A stretch of DNA of 64,000 nucleotides from Candidatus Avelusimicrobium gallinaceum (GTDB lineage: Bacteria > Elusimicrobiota > Elusimicrobia > Elusimicrobiales > Elusimicrobiaceae): the NCBI GenBank assembly GCA_944324965.1, contig CALUYH010000006.1, forward strand, positions 1 through 64,000, written 5' to 3'. The notes under the pieces are model-generated. The model saw nothing but the letters and a program-made list of their open reading frames with translations, was not told the origin of the DNA and did no database searches. The translations under genes were made by a program, and so were the position numbers. This document shows positions 24,725-32,626 of this stretch, one piece after another (the first letter of the stretch is position 1; every line of letters starts with the position of its first letter).

Positions 24725-25333
24725 TTAAAACTGCAAACCGAACCGCAGGTGGGCGCCAGCCGTCCAACGGCGCGGCACCCGCAAAAAGGCATTTAAGCGC
24801 GGCGCGCTGTCGTACATGCCGTACAGCTCCACCCCGCCGAACCAACCGCCGACGGAATGAGCTTCCAACCCCCAACCGACGGTAGCGTATCCGTCCGTGC
24901 TGCTGCCCGCCAAAAACCGCAGCGATTGTACTTCCCGCCGGACAACCCCCGCCCCCAACAATAAATACGCCCGGGGATTCGTGTCCGGCGTAATCGTAAA
25001 TTTGCCCACGCCGCCCACGCGCAGCACCCGGTAGTCGTCAATAAAAACGGAAGCATCCTTCGCGCGGGAAAACTGCCCCTCCACACCCAGGGCCGCCCAA
25101 GACGAAAGGGCATACAACCCCCGCGCCGCAAAACCCGCCTCGCCGCGGAAGGCGTCTTCGCCTTTTTCCACATGCAGCGTAGCCGTGGACGCAAATACGC
25201 CTGCACCCACCTCCCACGACGGGCCGGAAAGTGCATCCAGGGAAGATAGCGTGATACCGCCTACTCGGTAAATTTGAGGGAAAACAGGCAAGCCAGCCAA
25301 CAGCAGCGCAAGCAGCAAACCAAAACGTCTCAT
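24725..25333 (-). CDS. Predicted outer-membrane protein, unknown family
   Basis: A 202-residue protein with a signal peptide (MRRFGLLLALLLAGLPVFPQ) and repeated amphipathic strands ending in AGAHLRFGLQF, where the final Phe is a typical outer-membrane barrel signature. The ATG at 25333 has no SD but lies 8 nt after TGT-TACAAT, so it is probably leaderless. Its stop is 3 nt from the end of the convergent amidase gene, with no terminator between. I do not recognise the family. Confidence 0.6.
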   Translation of the reverse strand: MRRFGLLLALLLAGLPVFPQIYRVGGITLSSLDALSGPSWEVGAGVFASTATLHVEKGEDAFRGEAGFAARGLYALSSWAALGVEGQFSRAKDASVFIDDYRVLRVGGVGKFTITPDTNPRAYLLLGAGVVRREVQSLRFLAGSSTDGYATVGWGLEAHSVGGWFGGVELYGMYDSAPRLNAFLRVPRRWTAGAHLRFGLQF

Positions 25334-25394
25334 ATATGTATATTGTAACAAGAACGTTTCAGCGAAAAAATAATCTAATAGAGTTACGTTTGTG

Positions 25395-25471
25395 CAGGGT
25401 CAAAAAGGCCTATTTCCGGCCGTGCCGTTAGTCCCAGCTGGCGTTGGGACCAAAGACCCTGGGCGACGGCC
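25395..25471 (+). ncRNA. Candidate structured RNA or cis-element
   Basis: Three perfect stems nest here: CAGGGTC (25395-25401) with GACCCTG (25455-25461), enclosing GGCC / GGCC (25407-25421, loop TATTTCC) and GTCCCA / TGGGAC (25431-25450, loop GCTGGCGT). GGCCGT (25418-25423) can instead pair with ACGGCC (25466-25471), giving a competing or pseudoknot fold. It lies 12 bp before the TATAAT of the SpoIID-like gene. It matches no riboswitch class that I know. The strand is assumed. Confidence 0.4.
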
Positions 25472-25494
25472 GACGAGACTTTTATAATATAAGT

Positions 25495-26505
25495 ATGAGG
25501 AAAATGCTAATTAGTTTTTTGGTATTATTGCTGTGCCACACGGGCGCGTGGGCGCACTCGGTCAATGTACTGATTGTCAAACACGCTGCGCGGGTGAATC
25601 TGTCGTTTGCACAAAATTATGCCATTGTAATTGGTAAACATTTCTACGGTCCGGTTTCGGCCAAAAACCAGCTCCAGCTGGTATCCACTTCCAAAGGCAT
25701 ACAGATTACCGTGGCAAACGCCAAAACCAAAATCCGCCGCCCTTTAACCACCACCCGGGAGCCCATCCACCTGGTGCGCTCGCTGGGAACGTCCGTCAAT
25801 TTTCGCTGGCCGACGCCAATGTCTGCCCTTAAAAAGAAACCGTTGCCCCCTTTCTTAAAATGGCAGCAATTTCCCGCCCAAAGGGGCGAATTTGCCACCA
25901 TCCGTCATCCTGCCTTCGGCGGGGATATCACCTACAACGGTCCGTTAACCGTTTTCCAAAAAAGCGGGATTAACATCGTGGAAACGGCCGAACTGGAGGA
26001 CTACGTCACCCACGTGGTCAATTGCGAATTAGGTTCCGAAACGTCCATCCACGCCTTGAAAGCCCAAAGCATTATGGCGCGCACATTTGCACTGTATATG
26101 GTGCAGGACCGCCTGCAAGCCTTGGAAAGCGGCAACTTGAATTGGCAATTTTTCCAGCTGCGCTCCTCCACCAGCGACCAGGCCTACAACTGCCGCAAAC
26201 GCGTAAACGACCAGGAGCTCCCCAACGATTTAGTAAAAAGAGCTGCCCGCGAAACCGCCGGACTTGTGCTGCTGAAAAACAACGAACTGGCCAAAGTGCA
26301 CTACAACGCTACCATCGCCGGAAAGGACACTATTTCCCAGGCGGAAGTCGTTAAAAGAGCCCGCGCGGGCAGATCGTATAAGAACATTTTGCAATCCTTC
26401 GTGCCCGGCAGCCGCATCGGGCGTTACAACCTGTCTGCGGTGTGCACCCAAGCCGTAAAAGCCTTGTTCCGCAACAGCAGCTATAATAAACGCGCTTCCA
26501 AATAA
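25495..26505 (+). CDS. SpoIID/LytB-domain peptidoglycan protein
   Basis: A 336-residue exported protein (signal peptide MRKMLISFLVLLLCHTGAWA). The SpoIID domain starts near residue 150 with VETAELEDYVTHVVNCELGS, whose Glu is the likely catalytic residue of SpoIID lytic transglycosylases, followed by HALKAQSIMARTFALYM. The protein probably acts on denuded glycan strands. TATAAT at 25483-25488 is 6 nt before the ATG and there is no SD, which points to a leaderless mRNA. The amidase at 22826 could provide the denuded glycan, as in the SpoIIP/SpoIID pair; this link is inference. Confidence 0.85.
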   Translation: MRKMLISFLVLLLCHTGAWAHSVNVLIVKHAARVNLSFAQNYAIVIGKHFYGPVSAKNQLQLVSTSKGIQITVANAKTKIRRPLTTTREPIHLVRSLGTSVNFRWPTPMSALKKKPLPPFLKWQQFPAQRGEFATIRHPAFGGDITYNGPLTVFQKSGINIVETAELEDYVTHVVNCELGSETSIHALKAQSIMARTFALYMVQDRLQALESGNLNWQFFQLRSSTSDQAYNCRKRVNDQELPNDLVKRAARETAGLVLLKNNELAKVHYNATIAGKDTISQAEVVKRARAGRSYKNILQSFVPGSRIGRYNLSAVCTQAVKALFRNSSYNKRASK

Positions 26506-26524
26506 GACCTAAAATTTACCCAAC

Positions 26525-26560
26525 AAAAAACCCTTTGACTATCCGTCAAAGGGTTTTTTA
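26525..26560. terminator. Bidirectional terminator
   Basis: AAAAAACCCTTTGAC / GTCAAAGGGTTTTTT with loop TATCC. It serves the SpoIID-like gene and the convergent tRNA-Leu. Confidence 0.92.
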
Positions 26561-26565
26561 AATCT

Positions 26566-26649
26566 TACCGGGGAAGGGACTTGAACCCTTAAGCCCGAAA
26601 GGGCAATGGTTTTTGAGACCATCCTGTATACCAATTCCAGCACCCCGGC
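26566..26649 (-). tRNA. tRNA-Leu (anticodon CAA), CCA not encoded
   Basis: Read on the minus strand, the acceptor stem is GCCGGGG / CCCCGGT with a G-T first pair. The anticodon loop CTCAAAA gives CAA, decoding UUG. A long variable arm (TGCCCTTTCGGGCTT) and a GGTTCAAGTC T-arm fit leucine tRNA. The gene ends at the discriminator A and is followed by AGA, so CCA must be added after transcription. Confidence 0.93.
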
Positions 26650-26782
26650 ATAAATCGTATATGTTTATTTTAGCAAATTTTCGGGTAAAATAAAATTTTT
26701 TTCGTACAAAATTTTTAGCCGCCCCGGTAAAACCGTTCCCGCCCGACGTTTTGTACACCGCCGAACGGGCCGCATTTTCCGC

Positions 26783-26810
26783 AAAAAACCGCCCTGTTAC
26801 ACAAGGGCGG
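26783..26810 (-). terminator. Terminator of the M23-bactofilin-PfkB operon
   Basis: On the minus strand CCGCCCT / AGGGCGG is followed by TTTTTT. The rest of 26650-26827 holds no gene that I can support. Confidence 0.8.
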
Positions 26811-26827
26811 CTCTTGCAAAAAAGCGG

Positions 26828-27736
26828 CTAAAAGCGCAGCATAGAAGTGTATTCTTTCAAGCGCTTATTAATGTCTTTCTTGGTCAAGTTGGCCAAGCGG
26901 TCCACGCTGAACGATTCAATGGTGAACGAAGCCATCACGTTGCCAATCATCATCGCGCGTTTGATGGCGTCTAAATTGTCCCATTTGTCCAAGCTCGCCA
27001 AATAGCCTGTAAACCCGCCGCCAAACGTATCGCCGGCGCCGGTCGTGTCGTGCACATGCTCCAAGATATAGGGCGGCAGTTGGGCCATTCCTTTTTTGCT
27101 CACCAGCATAGCCCCGTTGGAGCCGAGCTTAATGACTACATACTTTACGCCTTCTTCCAGCAGTTTCCGTCCGGCCGTAATCAGGTTGTATTCCCCCGTC
27201 AGCTGGCGGGCTTCGCTTTCGTTTAAAAACAGGATGTCAATGCGCTTGACCACTTGCATCAGCGCATCCTTTTTGGACGAAATCCAATAGTTCATCGTAT
27301 CGCACGCCACAATTTTGGGGTGTTTGACCTGGTTCAAAACGGACAGTTGGAGTTCCGGGTCTATATTGGCCAAAAAAACCGCTTTGGCTTTTTTCTGTTT
27401 TTCGTTCAGCACCGGGTTAAAATTTTGAAATACGTTCAAATCCGTAAAGCGCGTTACGGCGGTGTTAAAATCTTTATCGTAACTGCCGCCCCAGTGGAAG
27501 GTTTTGCCTTCCTTCACCTGCAGGCCGTCCAGGTTCACTTTCCGGCGGATGAACGGCGCGCGGTCTTCGTCGGTAAAATCGGTGCCTACCACGGCCACAA
27601 TCGCCGGGCTGGCAAAATAGCTTGCGCAGACGGAAGCATAACTGGCCGCTCCGCCCAGCACGCGCTGCACACTGCCGTTGGCGTTTTCAATCGTGTCAAA
27701 CGCAACGGATCCTACTACCAATACTTCGTTATTCAC
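26828..27736 (-). CDS. PfkB-family carbohydrate/nucleoside kinase
   Basis: A 302-residue ribokinase-fold kinase. It has GSVAFDTIENANG at the N-terminus, LGGAASYASVCASYF, and the catalytic motif DTTGAGDTFGGGFTGYL, where the Asp is the general base. It begins with GTG, has no SD, and lies 3 nt after the stop of the SurA-like gene, so it is likely translated by re-initiation. The sugar or nucleoside substrate cannot be read from sequence; adenosine-kinase-like members are common in this family. Confidence 0.85.
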   Translation of the reverse strand: MNNEVLVVGSVAFDTIENANGSVQRVLGGAASYASVCASYFASPAIVAVVGTDFTDEDRAPFIRRKVNLDGLQVKEGKTFHWGGSYDKDFNTAVTRFTDLNVFQNFNPVLNEKQKKAKAVFLANIDPELQLSVLNQVKHPKIVACDTMNYWISSKKDALMQVVKRIDILFLNESEARQLTGEYNLITAGRKLLEEGVKYVVIKLGSNGAMLVSKKGMAQLPPYILEHVHDTTGAGDTFGGGFTGYLASLDKWDNLDAIKRAMMIGNVMASFTIESFSVDRLANLTKKDINKRLKEYTSMLRF

Positions 27737-27739
27737 GGC

Positions 27740-28423
27740 TTAATCCTGTAAAAAAGTTTTAATTTCCACTTCGTTGTTGAACTGGTCAAAGAACCCAATT
27801 TGGGCCGTTTCCATTTTGGTATCCATCAGTTGGGCGGCAAAATCTTCTTTATTTTGTTTAAAATTTTTCAGATTGCCGTGCTGCACTTTGTAGGCGTATT
27901 TAATTTCTTCGGGCGTCAGTTTATAATACGAATACAACACCCCGCGGAAGCGGTCCGCCAATTTGCCTTTGCGCAGTTGCTTTTCAAATTCGGCCGGGCT
28001 CATGCCCACGGAACGTTTAAGGGCATATTCATAAGCGGTTTTATTGAACTGGCCGTTTTGCGCAAACAGCGGAGAGGTTTGGATATCATACGCCACTTCA
28101 TAGTCGGACACTTCCATCCCGGCTTTGTGAGCAGCCTGGTTGAGGACTTCCTCGCTGATCAGCGCCGCCAAAAATTGCTGGCGCAGGTACTTCATCATTT
28201 CTTCATCTACGTCCACGCCCTGGTTGCGCAGCATGCGGGCGCGGTCCTCGGTCACGCGGTAGAGGTCACGGTAGGTAATGTCGGCCGAGCCCACCTGGGC
28301 GGCCGTCGTGCTGAAATTGCCGCGGCGATACGCATCCGCCCCTAAATAGACGATACTGCCCAAAAAGAAGGCCAGCGTAACGATAAGGATGATTTTTTTG
28401 TATTTGATGAGAAACGAAATCAT
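27740..28423 (-). CDS. SurA/PpiD N-terminal chaperone-like membrane protein
   Basis: A 227-residue protein with an N-terminal membrane anchor (KKIILIVTLAFFLGSIVYLG) and a SurA_N-type helical chaperone domain: VGSADITYRDLYRVTEDRAR, YLRQQFLAALISEEVLNQAA and AKRSVGMSP-like EFEKQLRKGKL. No parvulin isomerase domain follows. It resembles the front part of PpiD and may assist folding of exported proteins. It lies downstream of bactofilin and upstream of PfkB on one transcript. Confidence 0.75.
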   Translation of the reverse strand: MISFLIKYKKIILIVTLAFFLGSIVYLGADAYRRGNFSTTAAQVGSADITYRDLYRVTEDRARMLRNQGVDVDEEMMKYLRQQFLAALISEEVLNQAAHKAGMEVSDYEVAYDIQTSPLFAQNGQFNKTAYEYALKRSVGMSPAEFEKQLRKGKLADRFRGVLYSYYKLTPEEIKYAYKVQHGNLKNFKQNKEDFAAQLMDTKMETAQIGFFDQFNNEVEIKTFLQD

Positions 28424-28438
28424 AATCTGAAGCTCCCG

Positions 28439-28849
28439 TTATTTAGCATTTTTTTCTTTTTCTTTGGCGGAGGTTTGGGCGGGTTTGTCTTCTTCTTCGC
28501 CGCCGCCGATGACGCATTGTCCTTCAATGCGGCCGCCTTCTTCCACAATCATTTTTTTGGCGCGGATATCGCCCTTGATGGACGCCGCCGCCAACACTTC
28601 CAACATTTCGGCGCATACGTTGCCTTCAATCGCGCCTCCGCACACGACGATTTCCGCCGTCACGTCGCCCACGATTTTTCCGTCCGTGCCCACAATCACG
28701 TGGCGGGCGTTATCCACCGAGCCTTCCAGCGTTCCGTCCACGCGCAGGGACCCCTGCACGCTGAGCGTACCCTGGAAATAGCATTCCGCACTGACGACCG
28801 AGAAATGTTCACCGGAAGAGAAATCCGAATCCTTCTTCAAGAAACCCAT
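28439..28849 (-). CDS. Bactofilin
   Basis: A 136-residue cytoskeletal protein. The right-handed beta-helix core (about 25-115) shows the short Gly/Val/Ile repeats of bactofilins (QGSLRVDGTLEGSVDNARH, GKIVGDVTAEIVVCGGAIEG), flanked by a disordered acidic and lysine-rich tail. Bactofilins polymerise without nucleotide and often scaffold M23 peptidases. Here the M23 gene lies directly upstream in the same operon, a familiar cell-shape pairing. A strong SD AGGAGG precedes the ATG. Confidence 0.93.
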   Translation of the reverse strand: MGFLKKDSDFSSGEHFSVVSAECYFQGTLSVQGSLRVDGTLEGSVDNARHVIVGTDGKIVGDVTAEIVVCGGAIEGNVCAEMLEVLAAASIKGDIRAKKMIVEEGGRIEGQCVIGGGEEEDKPAQTSAKEKEKNAK

Positions 28850-28866
28850 AACCTTCCTCCTAAAAT

Positions 28867-29787
28867 TTATTTAAAATAATCTCTTGGATTGACGGCCTGA
28901 CCGTCTTTCCATACTTCGTAGTGCAAGTGTGTGCCGGTGGAGCGGCCGCTGGAGCCCATCGTGGCAATCCGGTCGCCGCGTTTGACCACATCACCGGATT
29001 TTACCCGGATTTGGGTGGTGTGTGCATACAGCGTGGAGTAGCCTAACCCATGGTCCACCAAAATAGCCTGCCCGTAACTGGGCACCCAGCCTGCGTGGCG
29101 CACGACGCCGTCCGCCGTTACGACGATGGGGCTGTCCGGCTTGCCCGCAAAGTCTATCCCGTTGTGGCGCTTGGTCGTGCGCCGGCCGAAAGGATCCAAC
29201 CGATACCCGAAACCGGAGCTGATCCGTGCCGTGGACGGACGGATAGACGGAATGGAGTTGAGCCCTTCGCGGCGGTTGGCAAAGTACCAGGCAATTTCCT
29301 GAAAGCTGGCCAAACGGGTTTTGGCGTCGTCTTCTATTGTATCAATATATTTTTCAAATTCGTCTACATCCAGTTGTTCCAAGTCTTTGCCCATTTCTTC
29401 TTTAAAGTGGGCGTCTTCCTTGGCTTTGGCTTCTTCCCACCCTTTGGGCAGGTTGATAAATTTGCCGCCGGGCATACCCAGCATTTGGCGCATTTGGGTA
29501 TCGGTGGTACGGGTTAAATCCAGGTATTTGCGGCCGCGTTCCAGCTCGTCGGCGATGAGCTTCATTTTTACGCGCATCAAATTGTTGTCGGCTTTGGTGA
29601 TGTTGTAGTCGTACGCGCGGATAAAAAACAAAAATCCGCACAGCGTTACAATCAGCCACAAAATAAACACCAGTACGAGCGTCAGCACGCGCACTTTAAA
29701 CTTTTTGGAAGAGCCCATCCGCGGCATAATCAAAATATCCACGCGTTCTTCCAGTATCCGTACCAGAGAATTGATTAATTTACCCAT
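28867..29787 (-). CDS. M23-family peptidoglycan endopeptidase
   Basis: A 306-residue membrane-anchored protein. One transmembrane helix (about 33-57) is followed by a coiled coil (about 63-170) and a LytM domain (about 185-306) with zinc motifs RHNGIDFAGKPDS (His, Asp) and GTHLHYEVWKDG (HxH). It resembles Csd1/MepM-type enzymes. The ATG has no SD and sits 7 nt after TGA-TAGAAT, suggesting a leaderless transcript that heads the M23-bactofilin-SurA-PfkB operon. Confidence 0.92.
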   Translation of the reverse strand: MGKLINSLVRILEERVDILIMPRMGSSKKFKVRVLTLVLVFILWLIVTLCGFLFFIRAYDYNITKADNNLMRVKMKLIADELERGRKYLDLTRTTDTQMRQMLGMPGGKFINLPKGWEEAKAKEDAHFKEEMGKDLEQLDVDEFEKYIDTIEDDAKTRLASFQEIAWYFANRREGLNSIPSIRPSTARISSGFGYRLDPFGRRTTKRHNGIDFAGKPDSPIVVTADGVVRHAGWVPSYGQAILVDHGLGYSTLYAHTTQIRVKSGDVVKRGDRIATMGSSGRSTGTHLHYEVWKDGQAVNPRDYFK

Positions 29788-29847
29788 CTTTTGTATTCTA
29801 TCATATACGGAGCCCTCCTGGGGGATTTCCTGATAAAGGAGAAAACG

Positions 29848-30333
29848 ATGAAAAAATTGCTCATTTTAACTGCCGCCGTATTGCTGGCGGGCTGCTTGAA
29901 AGTACCGCAGGTGCCTACACTGGGCGTGGTGGAAATGCCCGTCGCGGCCGAGGCGGAAGAAGAAGCCGTTTGGACTTCCACCGATTACGAAGGCAAACCG
30001 GTGCTGATTGTGTTTATGGGTTCTTGGTGCCCGTACTGCAAAATGTCCATGCCGGCCTTGAACGAAGCGGCCAAAAATTTTGACGGAAAAGCCGAAATTG
30101 TAGGCGCATTTATGGACAGCGATAAAGACGCCGTGCTGGCCGTAGCCAAAGAACACGGCCTGACCACCAAAGTGCTTTACAACGCCGGCGGTGCCGCGCA
30201 AGTGATGGAAGTAACCGGCCTGCCGCACGCCGTGCTGTTTGACAAAAAACACCGCGCCGTAAAAGTGTGGGAAGGCTTCAGCCCCACCCTGGCGCAGGAG
30301 TTCAACGAACAGTTGGAACGCTTGACCAAATAA
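29848..30333 (+). CDS. TlpA-like thioredoxin lipoprotein
   Basis: A 161-residue protein with lipoprotein signal LTAAVLLAGC, a Glu/Ala-rich linker, and a thioredoxin domain with active site WCPYC in FMGSWCPYCKMSMPAL. The cis-Pro segment is VTGLPHAVLFD. It is probably an extracytoplasmic thiol reductase of the TlpA/ResA group. The SD AAAGGAG fixes the start at 29848. It is monocistronic with a terminator downstream. Confidence 0.88.
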   Translation: MKKLLILTAAVLLAGCLKVPQVPTLGVVEMPVAAEAEEEAVWTSTDYEGKPVLIVFMGSWCPYCKMSMPALNEAAKNFDGKAEIVGAFMDSDKDAVLAVAKEHGLTTKVLYNAGGAAQVMEVTGLPHAVLFDKKHRAVKVWEGFSPTLAQEFNEQLERLTK

Positions 30334-30352
30334 TTTCGGGCAGTTGCCCAAC

Positions 30353-30382
30353 AAAAGGCCCCGCGCAAACGGGGCCTTTTTT
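30353..30382. terminator. Bidirectional terminator
   Basis: AAAAGGCCCCG / CGGGGCCTTTT between the TlpA-like gene and the convergent SPL-family gene. Confidence 0.88.
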
Positions 30383-30405
30383 ATGGGTAAAATGTTGCGG
30401 CGGGG

Positions 30406-31704
30406 CTAATTAAATTCCGCCGCCAGGTGCGAGTCCTCCATACACAAATACACGTGCGCCTGCGGGAATGTGCGGCGCAAAAGCGGCACCAAAAAGCGGT
30501 ACACTTCCCGGCGTTGAGCGTCCCCGTAGCGCATTTTGCCGTCAAAATCCAGCAAAAATTCACCGTCCAAAATCGTATTGTCCGGGAAACGGTTTTCAAT
30601 CATTTTTTTAAGTTCGCGGCTAAAGCGCAGCGTGCCCACGCTAATCCAGGCGATTTTGTCCTGCGGCAGCGTGTCGGCCATTTCTTGCACGGTGCGGGCA
30701 TAGTCTTCCTGCCAGCCGTCGTACAGAATCACCGGGTCAAAATGGAACCCCAAGCGGTAGCCCGCGCGGGCCGCTTCGCACGCGGCATGCAGGCGGGCGG
30801 TTAAAGGCGGCGTAAAATGTTCGGCACCGTCGGTAATTTTGGACGAATTAACCGACCACGAAACCACCACGTTTTCGCACCCGCCGACGTCCAATAATCC
30901 GCCGATATTGACGCTTTTGGTTTTAAATTCAAACTGCAGCTGCGGCCGCACGCGGAAAAACGGCACGATTTTTTGCGAGTAGCGGGTTAAATCGTCAAAC
31001 ACGAGCGAGTCCGTAAACTCGCCGCTCCCGATACGCGGGCGGTCAAACGGACCTTTGCAAAAGGTCGCCCCGTCTATTTTGCTTAAAAATTCATCCAGGT
31101 TGGCCGGCAGCAGCACGGCGTGCAGATTTTGATATTGTTGCAAAAAACAATATTCGCATTCAAACCGGCAGCCGAAACCCAAATTGATTAAATTGTACCC
31201 GCACCCGGCCGACCCGCAACTGCAGGGGCAGGGTTTTAAAAAATCATATTTTTCGCGGTGGATGAGCAGGGTGTCCAGCCGGTGCGAAAAATTCGGGCTG
31301 CCGACTTGGGTCTTTCCGTCCGTTTCTTTAAATTCGGCCTTCGGAAATGCCTCGCGCACGCGCGCGGCGAGCTCGCTGTCTTGCACGGACGTTTCTATAT
31401 AGACGGTTTTGGGGTAAAACGCCCGCGGCGTTAAATCCGCCCGCAAGGCGGGGTCCAACTCCAGTTTGGGCAGGTAAAAGCGGTCCTTGGCGGCGGTTTT
31501 AAAATTGACGGGATAGCGCTTGGCCAAAAGTTGTTTTTTGGCGGATTCAAAATTCAAATTTTTTTGCGCCGGCAAAATATCCTGCGGGGCGGAACCGTCC
31601 CGCTTGGCAATTTCGTACACCAGGCGCACCAGCTCGCGCCGTTTGTTCACCCCCAATTTGGGCAGCAGCTGCAACACGTAATTTTCGGCCGTTTCCACCA
31701 TCAT
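30406..31704 (-). CDS. Spore photoproduct lyase-family radical SAM protein
   Basis: A 432-residue radical SAM protein. The cluster motif CRFECEYC (CX3CX2C) is preceded by another Cys-rich stretch, CPCSCGSAGCGYN, as in non-spore SPL-family members. It continues with FLQQYQNLHAVLLPANLDEF and ends in an SPL-like C-terminal part. The ACTSD-type segment that holds the hydrogen-donor Cys of true SPL seems to read GEFTDSL, without Cys. The start at 31704 overlaps the aldo-keto reductase stop by 4 nt. A DNA photoproduct role is therefore doubtful and the function is unknown. Confidence 0.78.
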   Translation of the reverse strand: MMVETAENYVLQLLPKLGVNKRRELVRLVYEIAKRDGSAPQDILPAQKNLNFESAKKQLLAKRYPVNFKTAAKDRFYLPKLELDPALRADLTPRAFYPKTVYIETSVQDSELAARVREAFPKAEFKETDGKTQVGSPNFSHRLDTLLIHREKYDFLKPCPCSCGSAGCGYNLINLGFGCRFECEYCFLQQYQNLHAVLLPANLDEFLSKIDGATFCKGPFDRPRIGSGEFTDSLVFDDLTRYSQKIVPFFRVRPQLQFEFKTKSVNIGGLLDVGGCENVVVSWSVNSSKITDGAEHFTPPLTARLHAACEAARAGYRLGFHFDPVILYDGWQEDYARTVQEMADTLPQDKIAWISVGTLRFSRELKKMIENRFPDNTILDGEFLLDFDGKMRYGDAQRREVYRFLVPLLRRTFPQAHVYLCMEDSHLAAEFN

Positions 31705-32624
31705 TTGTCGTTCTCCAAAAAATGCATTTCTTCTTCCGTCAGCGCTACTTGTGCGGCTTGTGCGTTCTGCCGCACCTGTTCTGCCGTGCGCGCCCCCATC
31801 AGCACCCCGCTCACCCCCGCCTGTTCCAAAGCCCACGCACCCGCCACCGCTGCGGCGCAAGTGTGCTTTTGGTCGGCCAGTTCTTTCACGCGGGCCGCCG
31901 TTTGGTTCGCCTGCAAGAAGGCGTCCCCGCGGTAGCATTTGTAAAAATAATTGCGTGCGTCCGCCCGGCGCAAGTTGGGTTCTTGGCGGTATTTGCCGCT
32001 TAAAATTCCGCCGCACAGCGTGCCGTACCCGATAAACCCAATGCCCAATTCGCGGCAGGCGGGCAGTACGGCCCGGCCCTTTTGCGGGTGCAGGAGCGAA
32101 AATTCATTCTGTACCGACGCTATTTTGCACACCGCCGCGGCCCGGCGCAGTTCGGCCTCGGTTACGTTACATAAACCAATGTAACGAATTTTGCCTTGTT
32201 CCCGCAAGCGCACCAAGGTTTCCAGTGCGGCTTCCAGCGGGACCTTCGGGTCCGGGTAGTGAATTTGATACAAATCCAAATAATCGGTTTGCAGGCGAGT
32301 CAGGGATTCTTCCAGTTGGCGGATAAGGGTTTGCGGGCGCAAATCGTGGTCGGTCCAGGAGCCGTTTTTCACCAGCCCGCACTTGCCGGCCAGCACTACT
32401 CGTTGGCGGCGGCCCTGCAAGGCGCGGCCGATAAGCGCTTCACTCTGCCCGTAAATGGGTGCGGTGTCCAGGAAGGTAATGCCGGCGTCCAAAGCGGCTG
32501 CAAGCGTGTTGCAGGCGGCGGTTTCGTCCGTCGGGCCCCAATCCGTTCCTCCGCCCAAGGCCCAGCCGCCCAGCCCCACGGGGGAAAGGTACAATTCCGT
32601 TTGGCCCAGGCGGTGGGATTGCAT
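31701..32624 (-). CDS. Aldo/keto reductase
   Basis: A 307-residue NADPH-dependent oxidoreductase with a TIM barrel. Catalytic tetrad residues are seen in ITFLDTAPIYGQSE (Asp, Tyr), VVLAGKCG (Lys) and LYQIHYPD (His). The C-terminal cofactor part GVLMGARTAEQVRQN fits the family. The ATG at 32624 lies 2 nt after the stop of the CoA-binding protein gene. The substrate is not predictable. Confidence 0.9.
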   Translation of the reverse strand: MQSHRLGQTELYLSPVGLGGWALGGGTDWGPTDETAACNTLAAALDAGITFLDTAPIYGQSEALIGRALQGRRQRVVLAGKCGLVKNGSWTDHDLRPQTLIRQLEESLTRLQTDYLDLYQIHYPDPKVPLEAALETLVRLREQGKIRYIGLCNVTEAELRRAAAVCKIASVQNEFSLLHPQKGRAVLPACRELGIGFIGYGTLCGGILSGKYRQEPNLRRADARNYFYKCYRGDAFLQANQTAARVKELADQKHTCAAAVAGAWALEQAGVSGVLMGARTAEQVRQNAQAAQVALTEEEMHFLENDK

Positions 32625-32626
32625 AA

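Noticed and set aside
31705..32016. Upstream extension of the SPL-family gene by 104 residues
   Set aside because: The extension is low-complexity, Arg/Gly-rich and lies on top of the aldo-keto reductase gene; the ATG overlapping the reductase stop with an SD is the natural start.
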